The notes under the pieces are model-generated. The model saw nothing but the letters and a program-made list of their open reading frames with translations, did no database searches and had not been told where the DNA came from. This document shows, one piece after another, positions 34,469-46,850 of a stretch of 64,000 nucleotides of DNA. The DNA is taken from assembly GCA_900618425.1 (NCBI GenBank), contig UZAN01039706.1, positions 1 to 64,000 on the forward strand, read 5' to 3'. This stretch comes from Echinostoma caproni (lineage: Eukaryota > Platyhelminthes > Trematoda > Plagiorchiida > Echinostomatidae). Numbering within the stretch: the first letter of the stretch is position 1; every line of letters starts with the position of its first letter. The position numbers and the translations under genes are program-made.

Positions 34469-35254
34469 GACAGTTTTGTAAACAGTAACTGCAGTTACTG
34501 CATCGAGAATATCACTTCGATTGGTGATGAAACGTTTGCAATACAATTGCCAAGCTCGGCGAACAACTGAACACCATACATATATATAACAGATGTATGT
34601 GACGCCACCTACCTACCTTATGATACTCACTTTAATTCAAAAAATGTGTGAACGACAGTTCCTACCACGCAACAAAAGAGGTACTCTTATCAGGGACGGG
34701 AAGCACGCTTTGTAATGTATTAAATCATCGAAAATTGGGGAAATAACTGTTTTTTTACATGATCCGCTTTGATAAAACCAGAGGATATACTTGCACACAT
34801 ACACACAGATAAACATGGTGAGAGGAGTGATGGGGGCCAAATCGAAGAAGACAGCTTCAGATTTGCTTTTCACGACTGAGTAGTTGATCCTTATGAAAAC
34901 TAATTACAAGCTAGACTCCAATTAATTATTACCGCATTCGTTTTTAGAAACCATACGGAGCATTCCCGATTGTTCCTGACTCTGCTTTAGTAACCCAACT
35001 TTCGTGGGCATGACGAACACAGAATAGTTTGCAATCAAACAAAAGAGCTGAGCTTAAAGAAAATTTAAATCTTCAGCTGAACCAAATGATTATGGGTGTT
35101 GTGGAATCATTCAACAAATGCGATCAAGTTGAAGTTAAATCACAAAGGAGATTTCTTCTTTTACAGAACAAAGAAAGCATGAGCTGAAACTCTTTGATGC
35201 ATTAGACAGCTATTTTGACCTGGATGGGTCTCATCAACAACAGGTCAAATTCAA

Positions 35255-35330
35255 GAATCCGACTTGGATTCGAACACGGGACCTCGTAGGAAGAACGCAA
35301 ACGTACTACCTAGTTAATCACCATGCAGCT
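35255..35330 (-). repeat. tRNA-like SINE head
   Basis: The minus strand shows TGGTGATTAACTAGGTAGTA, then GTGTTCGAATCCAAGTCGG, a near-consensus B box. The A box is degenerate. Confidence 0.42.
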
Positions 35331-38300
35331 GACTGGAATGTTTTCTTTTTCTGTGCATAACATAGCACTGCCAAACCCAAAAAATTGAAACACTTGTTGC
35401 TGTGTTTCCTAGCTTCTCAGTTTCATGCTTAATTTGCCCTGTGTACAACTACTTCTTCTAAAATTAATTAAAAGGATTCACTTATCTCACGAAACGGAAC
35501 TAACTAAGCAAGAAACCACAAAAAATACAATGCAAAGTTTTGTTGTATTTATTAAGTGGTACAAATAGAATTCTTTCTTTTCATACACAATTCACGACAA
35601 CGATTAAACCAGACAAGATCGTTGGAGGTGCGCAGGTTTTCCAGTTGCCATTGTGTTTTGTTGAGGGTTAAACTGATTTCCAAATGGAAGCACATACTAA
35701 TAAATACACATGGAATACAATATTTTGTACATTTGTACTGAAAGAACAGATGAAATCCTGTGATCGGCATTTTTATTGAGAGACCATGTACGGGCTCTAG
35801 TGTGTGCGTTTCTCCAAAGTGTGTGCTTGCGAGGACTCTGATCCATCGAATCCGTCACTTCATTTGCCTGATCGGTTAATATCAGGTCTAATTGGCCTAA
35901 AATAGTTAAACAAATTGCTATTAGCTGTGTAGTAGTTTGTACGCCCGTCTTGGTCATTTGCTGAACCCGTCATTATTCAATTTGTCAGGAATGCTATGAT
36001 CTGTCGTTCGATGCAGTAAACGTATAAGGGGTTTAATAGTCACATTGATACCAAAAGTAGTAGGAAGGGCTCAAACATATTTTGCTCTAAAGTGTACTTT
36101 CCTATGGATAAGTGCTTACAGTGTATGTCGATGAGTGATGATTGGAACTATAATTACCAGTTGCGTACACCTGGAGGTCAGGTGGAAGGGACCGTACATT
36201 TCCTCCTGTAGTTTGGTACCCGTCAATGGATAGAAAAACCTGACACTCGTTTTCACTAGCTGAGATAGAGGGATCTGTACATGGTGTTTGGTGAACTTAA
36301 AAATGTGTGGAATACGTTTATCGTAAATGGGTACCCGCAACGCTTAGTGATCTAAAAGCCCCTAAGCGTTTCCAGTACACTTTCATCTTACGAAAAAGTC
36401 TGCATGTGTATCTATGCAACATACGGATGATACATTGACAGAAGTTGTGTAAAGCAGGTTGTCATACCCCACTGCAAAAACGTTCCCTTTCAATCAAGTT
36501 AAAAGCTTGAGTCACCTACTGTCCATTAGTGCATCTGAGGTTTAAGAATAAAACGCCCAATTGCACTGCCTTTTTATGTACCTGTAGAACCTTCGCTTTG
36601 TTTACTTCCTTTATTGATAAGGTAGATTAATTTTATCAATAAATGATTTTTGGTTAGTTATTTAGGTAAAGCATTTGCAACACGTCATGGAAATGTTCGT
36701 AAAAGAAAGCATTACCCGTTGAGTTATTTTTTTTCAAAATGGGATCGGTGAGTGACATCTAAGTTCGATCGATAGCAGTTCACTCAAAGTATTCCGGAGT
36801 TAGCCAAGAGAAAATGTGACAGTAGTTGGGAAAAACCAAATACATTTAGTGAGTTTAAATACAACTAGCCATTCATAGTAAGTCAGAACTCCGTGAGCAC
36901 TCATTTTTCTGCACATATCCTTCTCCAATCCTAACGGCAAACTGATTTCCCATAGAGCAAAGGAAACGTGCCTCTAGAGTTACGTGGCTACTATAGCAAC
37001 GGTGATATCAGAATGGGTACCGATTGTTGCATTTGTGTCGAGCAGTACACTCTCATCAGTGTAATGTTGCACAACAGACGTACTCATTGAAATTCATGAA
37101 TTCCGCAGATATAAACCAATGTTTACGACTCATATTCAACATAAATTGTTTCCAATTGTTATTAGTCTTTGACGTGTTTGATCTTAGTAGGTTGGATTAC
37201 AGGTAGACCGAAGCAATGTAACTTGTTACATTATTACATAGATGGATGAGATTCATTTATACTTCCCAACTGACCTAGATGATGAACATATCACCTTTCA
37301 TTCTACCCGTTTTAAACCCTGAAGTGCCATATTCAAGACAGGTTTTGTGAATAGAAGTAGGAAATCTGAAAAGAGTACCAAAAGATTTGGTCGGTGCTTT
37401 GGAAATTTTGTCTATCACTTATATGAGGCAGCGCATATAGAAGGAAAGGTTAAGCAAACTTCCGTTCGACCCTTTTAGTTAGCACATTCGCTTTTTTAAT
37501 AGTAAGTATCGTCATAGGTTTGGCTCGCAGATAAGAAGTTGAAACCTTTATAGAAGGGCCACTAATTGTCATGGTGTGAATGCATACTTATTCACCCAAT
37601 CACCTAGAAGTGCTTCATTTCGAAAATTCAAATTGTTACACAATTCGTATCTAAGTTCTGGAGGCATTGTACTAATTGATCTAAAACCGTGTCAGAATAA
37701 CTGTGCAGCTGGTTTGAGAGAGAGATAGTTGAAGGTTTCTGCTGGTCCGAAGGGACATTTGGTAACATCTCCCAAGGAATCAGCTGAATTTGGGTGCACC
37801 CTTGGACAGTCATTGGGAGGAGAGGATTCCGTTATCATCCATTTTTTACCACAATGTTTTCTCTCAGGTATGTGCACGTTAGTGAAACGTACGCTCTATG
37901 CGACTATCATTCACAATGAATTTTACTTAAACTGGCTAGTAGTAGTAATAATAGTAGTAATGCAATATTCACTCCAGAAGTACTTGTTCTCGCACATTAG
38001 AGTACGTTTAAAACGGGCGACTGCAATTTCAGGACAAGTAACGTGAAAATTCACGTCGGAATCCTGCAGCGTCTGGCGCTCAGATGCTTCACCTAACATT
38101 TTCAGTAGTTCAATTTGCCTGCATGGTAAGAGTAGTTCATTTATAAGCAAACATGCATTAAGGAGTTCACATCTATTTAAGTAGTCGGAAGTATCGTCTT
38201 AGATTAGGGCCGAGCAAGAGCTGGTATGTCATGCAGTGCTGATGATACGTCAACCTTTGGATGTATCCTCTTGCAACTTGGTAACTTATGCGCTGCTGAT

Positions 38301-38394
38301 TCGAACAACACTTCTTTTGAAATAACTTAACCAGAGCAAGTGGATCGTTTTGACGAGTTTTAACTTTAGTAGGCAGAATTTAGATTGAGCACCT

Positions 38395-39890
38395 TTGCGA
38401 GATGACGCATACCTGCTGGAAGGGGGCGGTTCGAAAACACAGAAACTTTGGAGTTCAAAGAAGATTGATTCAATACAGGAACGATTTGAAGTATATTTAA
38501 AACGTAGTAGAATTCCGGCCTTGATAGGTTGTCTTAACCGGTTTTTAAGAATGGAGGTTAGGCACTGGATTTGGGGATGACGAAAATCTTGGGTTCCGTG
38601 TGGAAGGAGAAACAGGTTCCATCTGAGTGGTGTGAATCGATCATCTTACCGGATATNATCGATCATCTTACCGGATATGGCATTATACTCCGATTCTCTG
38701 CCTCATGTGAAGAGTGCACGCACGAGAACCAAGCTTGTTTTAGACCTGATTGAGGCTGTTTGACGATGTTTAGTCTCTTCAGCACGTTTTAGAACACAAA
38801 CTCATCTTTGATAGACCAACTATTTTAGTCTCCATCAATGGCTATCTACGTTGACAAGGGTATAGATGAAAGGTTTGTTTCAAAATTGCAATACTTTCAT
38901 ACCAATATTTCAAATCGACTTCAAGTTTTGGGCTCATTTTCGCCCGAGTTTACCACGGAAAGTGTGGTTTGTCAGTGTTTTTCTCTCTCCTTTTCTATTT
39001 AACGTTGTTATAGTTTTGTTTATGGAAACAACCTCGTCCTCGAGCGAGGATAGTAGCATCGGTTGTGTCCCAGATGGCAGACTGTTTGATCTATAGACGA
39101 TATCTTCCGCTAAGTGAAGACCCGGTCAAGTTGAAAGCTTTTATGGCTCATTTGAGTGCAAATGCAATTATGTTCGGCATGCGTTTTACACCTTCAAAGT
39201 GTAAAATGGTGCTACAGGACTTCATTTCAGTTGGGGATGTAACTGAGATAATGAAATGATTTTATTATCTGAGCAGGTACATCTCCCTTGGCGGACACAT
39301 TACGGATGAAGTGTCGGTGTACGCACAGAGGGCTTGATTAGCATTTCGCAACTTGAGCTACCTGTGGCATCGTTTTCACATCGAGTTGTCCGTGAAGACT
39401 CGAGTGTATGCTACAGCAGTTTGGCTATACGACGCTATACGACTGCTATACGACGCAGGGACTGTACCATTAAAAAGACAGGATAAAGAAAGACTGTTCG
39501 TGTTCGAACACCGCTGTTTCTGTCGTATCGCACAAGTCTGAGGGGTAAACCAGGCAAGCAAAATTGAGGCGAGAAGTAGAGTTATTATTAGCGTTCACCC
39601 ACTCGAGAAAGTGGTTGACCTCCTTAGACTGCGTCGGTTGAGGCATGTGCTGCACATGTCACCAAATAGATTATCACGGTGCGTGCCGTTTGCCGAGACA
39701 GACGTTGAGTGGAAAAAGTCAAAGGTGGTCTTATTGAGACCTGGCATGAGGGCAAACAATCTTTTTCCAGGATACTTGCTCACATAGCCCGCGTTGCGCT
39801 TCCAGGATAGGAACATCAGGAGCATTGCATTTAGTGGTTATTGGTACTGAGTCATATGGTTGAGTGTCTTAGGCAGTGGCACTTGTGCGT
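38395..39890 (+). pseudogene. RTE-like non-LTR reverse transcriptase, degenerate, antisense in kinase intron
   Basis: Successive frames read MTKILGSVWKEKQVPSEWCE SIILP, then EECTHENQACFRPD, NRLQVLGSFSPEFTTESGVC, FLFNVVIVLFMETTSSS, LSEDPVKLKAFMAHLSANA, FGMRFTPSKCKMVLQDF, NLSYLWHRFHIELSVKTRVY and VFEHRCFCRIAQV. This is the reverse transcriptase and C-terminal part of the fluke RTE-like family (consensus QAGFRPGRG, SGVRQGCPLSPFLFN, YADDIVLLSED, GMRFAPSKCKMLLQDW, VFDHRCLR). The YADD motif is lost (YRRYLPLSED) and many stops and frameshifts are present. A 21-bp repeat around the N at 38657 lies inside it. Confidence 0.85.
38636..38678. repeat. 21-bp direct duplication flanking a single N (probable unmerged contig overlap)
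   Basis: ATCGATCATCTTACCGGATAT occurs at 38636-38656 and again at 38658-38678, with N at 38657. It looks like two contig ends joined without merging their overlap. Confidence 0.85.
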
Positions 39891-42800
39891 TTACTCATTA
39901 TCAATGAAACAGTCATCATGAAATTTCTATTTCACTCTGATACTTATTTGAACATTCCAATCTTCACTTTACTTCTTTATTCAAAAGGACAGCCTTCAGG
40001 TAGCAGCGAAAATCGGCACATCGATTGCGCCTGGCTAACGCTTGCAAAAACTTATCTGTGTTTTGCATGTTAACTCCTGGGTTCCCCCCTAATGTTTTCA
40101 ACGGATTCGCGCCACTGATAATACCCAACCAGATCAAAACAACTGTACAATGCCATCAAGCTTCTCCGTCCGTGTTTAATTTTTTCTGTATCAGCGATAT
40201 TGGATGCTGAAATAACCAATAACCTCGGTAAGATTAGAATCCAAGATTAGAATCGACGCCAACTGCACGTTTTGTATCGCGCACACGACCACATTTGAAC
40301 CACTTAAGCGGCATCGATAACTCTAATTTCTTCACACTCCAATCATCCATTCGCCTTATGGGAATCTATCAATTACTGAAAGTGATAAGATTCGTTCTGT
40401 TGACGTGATTTGGTGAGTAATTTATGCATATTGCTGGAAAAAGGTGTAGCCAGTGTTTGTGTGTTCGTTCGTTTTTTAATGAAGCCATTGCTGCTTTCCA
40501 CATCCAAACATGAAAATAAATTCCACACACAATCCTCTTTAAAATTTAGACTGAATGAAGTGAAACAATGGTTTACACACTTGAGGTAATTTGTGTGATT
40601 GGGTAAGTTTGAGCGATTGAACAAAGGAGCATTGATGGGCGGTTTTCGTAACGGTCTTCGTTCATGGCTAACAAGAGGTGCACAAAGGGGACGGTGGTCA
40701 ACACTGGGGTAGGTGGGTGAATTTGTAATTTGATCTGAATAGGGTCATGTGGATAACAGTATAACGGTGAATTTAGTTATTCTCTTGGATTGGTTTTATC
40801 CAAGAATAAAACCTTACTTAGAGGACCTGGCTGCAATTAGGGAAATTTGGTTAGTGAATGATAACGAAACTCCGCTAGGGTGTTCTGACTAGCGGTTAGG
40901 ATAATTCGACATTTCGTTTATGACAAATAAACTTGGAAGTAATGTTAAAATCGAGGCCGAAAAGTGAGTTTATTATCATTACTGTTCACTGCGCCGTGTT
41001 TTTCACAAACACATCTCATAATCCAACCATATGGGCCATCGTTTTTCCATTCATTCCGAACCTTGTTCGGTTCGACGAAATGAGAATAAAGTTTTGACAG
41101 TGCTTGAAAAGTAAAATAAAAATCCCATGCACGTCTCACCTCTGTTCACGGAAATATGATTTTCAAACTCGCCGAATTCATCAAAACTTATTCACCGAGA
41201 ACGCTTCTGTGAAATGTTTTACAGTAATATCCTCTGTCAGGAGTCGGTCGGCAATAAAGGACTAACATTTTGGGGCAGTCATCTGATGCCAACGAATCTC
41301 TGCCTCCATTCCTTTTATCGGTGTTTGGCTCCTGTCTACAACATTCAATTCATATTTAATCAAAGTTTTCTTTTGCTTTGATCTAAAATAATTGTCGTTG
41401 ATTTTTTTGATTGTCTAGGAGAGGGGCAGATTTGTCTAACTGAATTGGAGGTTTGTTACTTATAATGGATTTTTTTCACTTGCTTGCAGAATACTATTAT
41501 CAATGCGTGCATAATGAATTACCACGAGGCAGGAAGTAGAAATGGAATCAAAGTTTATGAGGCTAAACAATCTGGAGCTTCCCGGATAAAAACTAGTGGC
41601 ATGCTATCTAGGAGCTTTAAAACAGGCTGCTCCAAACAGCCTTTTCGAAGTTTACTTCACAGGTGAGTTGTCACAAATAAATGCGTTTTACTTTCAAAAG
41701 GAAAATAAAGTTGGCACGCAACTTGATGATTGTTCTCTGCAAGGTAAACAATTTGTTTCACTCTAATGAAGACGAAAAACCAAAGTAAAAATCACGGAAA
41801 AGATTAATACAGTCGGGTTGAATTGTGTAAAGTAATTTTTGATTCACCAGCACAGATTGTCCTTTGCAGGAGATGACGGTTGCAATCGCGGTGGCAATCG
41901 AGCGATAAAAGCTCTCAGCTCTATATCTTTTAGCTTGTGTTGCCAAACACAACGCAACCGTATTTCAGTTTGACTGGTGATGATCTCGTCCTTGAAACAG
42001 ATTTTGTAACTGTTTCATATCAAACACGCCAGCATAACACAATTCTTTTTAGCAACGCAGGAAACTGAACAATGTAGTAGCTAAATCAGCCGTGCTTATG
42101 GAGGCTAGCTTTTCACTGAATGAATGCCTAAGGGAAATGGATATCAAAAATAAACATAACTTGTCTACGGCTCAAGGTTATTATCACTGTTATTCTCTGT
42201 TGTTCTATCCTCTTTAATATTCTGCTGAACTTGTCCAGATAAGCTGCTTTAATTCTCACTGGTTGATGTTTATGCCATTCAGGGAATCAGTCGTCAGAGT
42301 TGAAATTCATGCGTGGCGAACCATACTGATATGCACGGAAAGTCATGAGGATATACTGTGTGAGCCTACTAGTATGCTAGTGATTAGCTTCCTCAATATG
42401 CTGCAGAAAAAGGTTACTCAAGTGAATTGCTAATAAACCATTTGTTCATTTGGCGAAGGTTTTCGTAAAGATGCAGAGTTGTTCCCCGGATTGAAAAATG
42501 ATCATATCGGGAAAATAATTAAGAACAGAAGTGACAAAAGAAAAAGAACACAACCAGATTAGAACACACGTCAATCATCAAATGTAGTTATACATTTAAT
42601 AATAACTGTTATTAGTTTAGATTCGAAAGTTGCAATTTGGGTAGCTCTTACGTGTACTAAACCACTTAGTAAACAAACCATGGTATTGTGGATGAACAAT
42701 TTTAAGGGTGGGGGAATGAATTTGTTCGATATGCACTACAAAGAATCAAAACATGGAAACTGATTCAATAGGCAAGAAGTTTAAAAATTTTCGGTATATA

Positions 42801-43436
42801 TGTTTTATGAAGATGGCTTTGAGTAATGGAACGAAATGCGAATAACAGCGTTGAACGTAAAAGTAGGGACTGTAGAATGACAAAATGTCCTATAACGACC
42901 CCTTTTATTGGGATGAATTGATAAACGTCATAAAATACAAGGAGGACATAATCACTCAAACAATATTTGCTCTAGATAACTGCTTATTTTGTATCGTAAT
43001 ATCCTTTAATTTGTCCTTTATGTTTTGTCTGCACTTGAATGAGAAAGCAAATCTTCAGTTTTTATTTCTTCCATGTCTCCAAGAGTATAGATAATTTCAA
43101 GGTAAATTTATATGCTTTTGAGGACAAAACACGAAATAGCAAACTGGCTCGTCTTCGATAACTTTCTCATCTGGCTAATGCAGTTATATAAATAGGTAAA
43201 AGGCATATCACATTTGACGTGTGTGTGGATTGGATTAGTAGATATAATTAGTTGTTTATGTGTGGTTCACAAACAAAAATGGAGTGGTGGGTGGATGGGA
43301 AAGGGACGTGTCACAACAGGGATTAGGACAGAGTCAAGGTTGACCATCACTGGTTTGGGGTACGTGGTCAATCGCAAGGGTCAAGCAGTCAAGTTAAGAG
43401 TCAGCTCCAGTCGTGCAACTGAATTCTCTCTGTGGC

Positions 43437-43945
43437 CATGGCAGTTGAAGTGCTTTAACGAATCGTTTTTGGGAACAAGCGATGGGTTAACCAGACGGAT
43501 GGCTACTGCCTCAGTTGTTGCTAAATGTTGTTGGCAAACAGCCTTAGATGGATAAGGAGGAACCTAGTGGATCACCGTGAAAGCGTCGTCATTCACAGTA
43601 TGTCCCGTATTTGCGAGGTGTTCCACGATGGCGCTTGTCATGGTTTTTCTATCTCCAGTAGTCATTCAGGTTGGTTTATGTTCCTTGATTCTCTGGGAGA
43701 ACTGCCTGATGGTTCTATTTATGTCGCTTGCCGAACATGAGCAAACAAAGGATTAGGTAATCATAGAAAACGTATAAATAAGCACTTTATCTCTGAGATT
43801 CATGGAAATAATTGGTCGATTGGTGAACTGAAGGCGTAAAAGTGCTGCGGGAAATGTGCTTGCGAATGCTCTTTCCAAGCGTCGGATGATTAGCTCACTT
43901 TCGTGCTCCCTTTTGTAAGGAATTCGCATGTATAAGTGCTGTTAT
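43437..43945 (-). pseudogene. Penelope-like element C-terminal part (connector and GIY-YIG), broken
   Basis: The minus strand reads HLYMRIPYKREHESELIIRR, LERAFASTFPAALLRLQF, NRPIISMNLRDKVLIYTFSM, a stop, SFVCSCSASDINRTIRQFSQ, RIKEHKP, a stop, KTMTSAIVEHLANTGHTVND and TEAVAIRLVNPSL. This is the Penelope-like segment from after the reverse transcriptase to the C-terminus. The nuclease motif is degraded (SASDINRT instead of GxxYIGRT) and three stops occur. Sequence up to about 44.2 kb may belong to it but is not clear. It lies in sense orientation in the kinase intron. Confidence 0.82.
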
Positions 43946-45742
43946 AGGAGGTTCCTTGGGTGTCTCAGATAGTTTTTTTCTGAATAAACCGTTCCGGTTA
44001 ACCATTGGATATAAGTGTTGGTTTTATATTCTCCAGTTCTTGTGGTGTGCCTTTCTCCTAACATACCCGAGTTCAATTTGATTGAGAATATGTTCACTGG
44101 GCTCACTTTTACTCCGTTTTGGATAAACGCAGAATCTGTGACTAAATTTCTAACTTGGTGGAACTGTGATCTGAAGTGCTGCATCCGTTATTGAAGAAAG
44201 GGAAGGACTATCGGTTTATCGATCGATTCGCAGCTTATGTGCAATTTACTTGACGAGGTGCTTGTGAATTGATGGGTTTATAGATAAGTCAGTTCCAGTT
44301 TTAAGATTACGCAGCCGTTAGCCATACACTTCACTGTGTATACGTACATGCATGCTGGAAAGAGTTTGAATTTGGCGGAAAATGACAAAAAGCACCACAG
44401 AACGCGTGCTTCAGGTTTAGGTTCTGATTATTGAGATTTTTACCCGAAGACACTTTTATTTATGCCGGTTGCATTTAAGAGGCTCAGGAACGTCCACAGT
44501 GGGCTGAACTCTTATACGTCGCTCCGTTATTACTTCAATAGTTATCTATTGCACGGTATTTACGAGCCCGATGTTATAAGAAACAAAAACTAAACACTTA
44601 AAAAAGAACGATGAGGTTTACATAGTTCTTGCTAACACCGTATCACAAATAAACAACTACACGTGTGCAAGGCAGACAAATCACATACTAGTGCGCACAA
44701 TACGTGTGATAAGCAGAAGTGTTTCACGAAATTTGCCCAAGTTTGCTACGTTCCATTCTTTCTGTTGAAACGCTCAATCGAAGAAGTCACACTCCGTAAC
44801 TGTTGAGTGCAATTTATTCCACTCAGTTGATGTGCGACTTAAATTGTTCAATTTTGTGATGGCCTTAAGGTGCAGTTTACTGACTGTTGTATTAAGTTTT
44901 GAAAGAAACACAGTTTTCTTGCGTACATTCTGTGTTCGATAAGAAAAATAGATACATGGTTTTTTTGCTGAACGAGATTATGATCGCCGTCTTTGATCTG
45001 AATGACCATCACTTCCTTCGTGATTGTCGATTTAGCGACATCAACGATAATATGAAATAACGAGGTGTAGATAAATTCAAAATAAACTGGTTTCCTTCAT
45101 TCTTTATAAACACTCCACATGTAAAACATGTAACAAGATAAAGCACACCGGAGATAAATTCATCTCAGTTTTGCCCGGATAAGCATCATACACATTGATA
45201 GTACACGATATTTAAAAAAAAACTACCCCGTTATTTCATACCGAGTGCAACGCTTCTAAAGTGTTTAGAGAAATAGAGATAATCTTTTGTGATTCATATC
45301 TAAGGGATTCCTCTAGTCAAGACCCTACATGCTCTTTAGGAACCGCGGTTCACGGGGAGACGGCGTACAGTCTGACCCATTCACTTTCCCTTTGGGTGTG
45401 GTTTACACGTCCAGGAGCCCGACAGACCGGATCGCCCCATTCATCTGGCGACCATTGTCAGCACTGTTTGATCAAGCTTGATCCTAAACTTTATCTTGTG
45501 AAGCTTAATTTATTCCTAATCACCATGACTTTACACAGTTGGGATATTTTATCATCCACTACAGCGCACACGATTCAACTGAAAATAGATGAGGAATAAC
45601 TGGGCTTAAGCTTATTCGACTTGAACAGGTTGGTTTAAAACACCCTACTACTGAATATCTTTATTCTGCTGGAATGCATTGAGGAAATCCAATCATATTT
45701 ACCTTGAGAAAAAGCCATTCCTGATGAATAGCATCAACTCAC

Positions 45743-46139
45743 TTATGTCTTGCGCTCTGTTTTGATCACCACGAGCATCTAACTCCACATCTGCGTGACT
45801 GGAATCCCAGCGAGATCGCTTGAGTGGAGTCTTAAACGGTCCACTATGTACGACTGTTCGACTGTCTGACGGTGTGGATCGTCGAGAACTGGAATCACGA
45901 CCGGTCTCCGACCGTGATCTAGGATAGACTCGAGCTGTATCACGTGTTTTGTTGTGGAACCATTTGCGTATCTGCCTGCGATATCCATTTGGTTTCATCC
46001 CGTGGATGCGGTCAACATTTGGAGCTCTTCCCGAAGGTGATGCTGTACAGCTGTTATAATGTTGAGGCTGCGCTTGTATTCTGTGTGTGAAGAGAATGTT
46101 GTCTGCCTTGATGTCACGATGAAAGATGTTTCGTTCATG
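45743..46139 (-). CDS. NIM1K: NIM1-like kinase, catalytic-loop exon with a ~115-residue insertion
   Basis: The exon begins HERNIFHRDIKADNILFT, the catalytic loop with HRD Asp and the metal-binding Asn, directly continuing NHL of the previous exon as in human NIM1 (HMHENQIIHRDLKAEN). In known NIM1 proteins only about four residues separate this from the beta-8 strand and DFG. Here 114 further codons stay open before a GTGAGT donor. The extra segment is polar and basic: RRQIRKWFHNKTR, an RS-rich run PRSRSETGRDSSSRRSTPSD, KTPLKRSR, then an acidic end. The end at 45743 was chosen because GTGAGT leaves one base (phase 1) that joins the next exon in the DFG frame; a GTAAAT donor at 45697-45702 would leave phase 2 and cause an early stop. 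An unrecognised intron inside the segment is possible, but no good donor follows FT. Confidence 0.85.
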
Positions 46140-46574
46140 CTTTAACACAAATCAGAAAGATAAACAAGGGATACATACCACGCGTGCATTGGAAACATAT
46201 GTGGCAAATGTTAGAGTTTCAAAAAGCTAGTAAAGTTGACAAAAAAAGCTATTGTGTAGGCTCGAGTGATTAAAGAAGCTAGTCATTTTTGTTTTAAAAG
46301 AACCCTAACATACGAATATGAGCATTTATATATATCATATATATGTATTCCTTCTGGAAGGACAACTTTGGAAAACAGTTCAGGCTGGATCGCCCAATAA
46401 CATCAAAGTGCCTGGTGCCTCTGAACGATTGAATGGACTAATCCAAGCTTGATACTCTAACATGAACCGTCCATTATTTTAAAATCTTACATCAATTTGT
46501 TTCAGTTTAAATGCTATTAGCAATCTTACTGATTCAGTTTCAGACTAAGCACGGAGTAAATGCCGAACATCTCA

Positions 46575-46850
46575 TAACGACTTAGTACAGATGTGGGTCT
46601 TCTGGAGTCAAAGTTGTTTGCTAATCAACAAATGGGTTTCCACGGTGCCCGATGTTTGCCGAAGTATGCAGTGGGTGGGAAAAGCCAAGGGTGGTCAAAA
46701 TAAGTCCGGACACAAGGGTCTAAAAGTCCTAACCAGGAGACTTAGTCAAATAGGTTGCGTTAAGCTCCCTCGAGATCATGGTGACTAGCGGTTAGATACA
46801 CTGAATGATACGGCTGAGTGTTGCAACTAGTAGCGCTTGTGCATGTTCTC
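46575..46850 (+). pseudogene. 3' end fragment of the RTE-like element
   Basis: The plus strand reads MQWVGKAKGGQNKSGHKGLK, VLTRRLSQIGCVKLP, RDHGD, a stop, RLDTLNDTAECC. These match the extreme C-terminus of fluke RTE-like proteins (WKKARGGQ-TWHKGLK, LPGWGPRD, RWLETL-DMAQ). It is a short 5'-truncated copy in the 4.6-kb kinase intron. Confidence 0.68.

Larger units (their letters stand above)
30865..45742 (-). other. kinase intron, 14.9 kb
   Basis: It contains the foldback at 33.6 kb, AT repeats at 34.45 kb, a tRNA-like head at 35.3 kb, the RTE reverse transcriptase at 38.4 kb (antisense) and a Penelope-like relic at 43.4 kb (sense). A GC-richer block at 45.33-45.48 kb, including the palindrome GATCAAGCTTGATC at about 45470, was not identified. 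The remainder shows nothing recognised. Confidence 0.7.

Noticed and set aside
45779..45988. Second minus-strand frame inside the kinase insertion exon
   Set aside because: It is an out-of-frame shadow; the kinase frame is fixed by HRDIKADN and by the phase of both neighbours.
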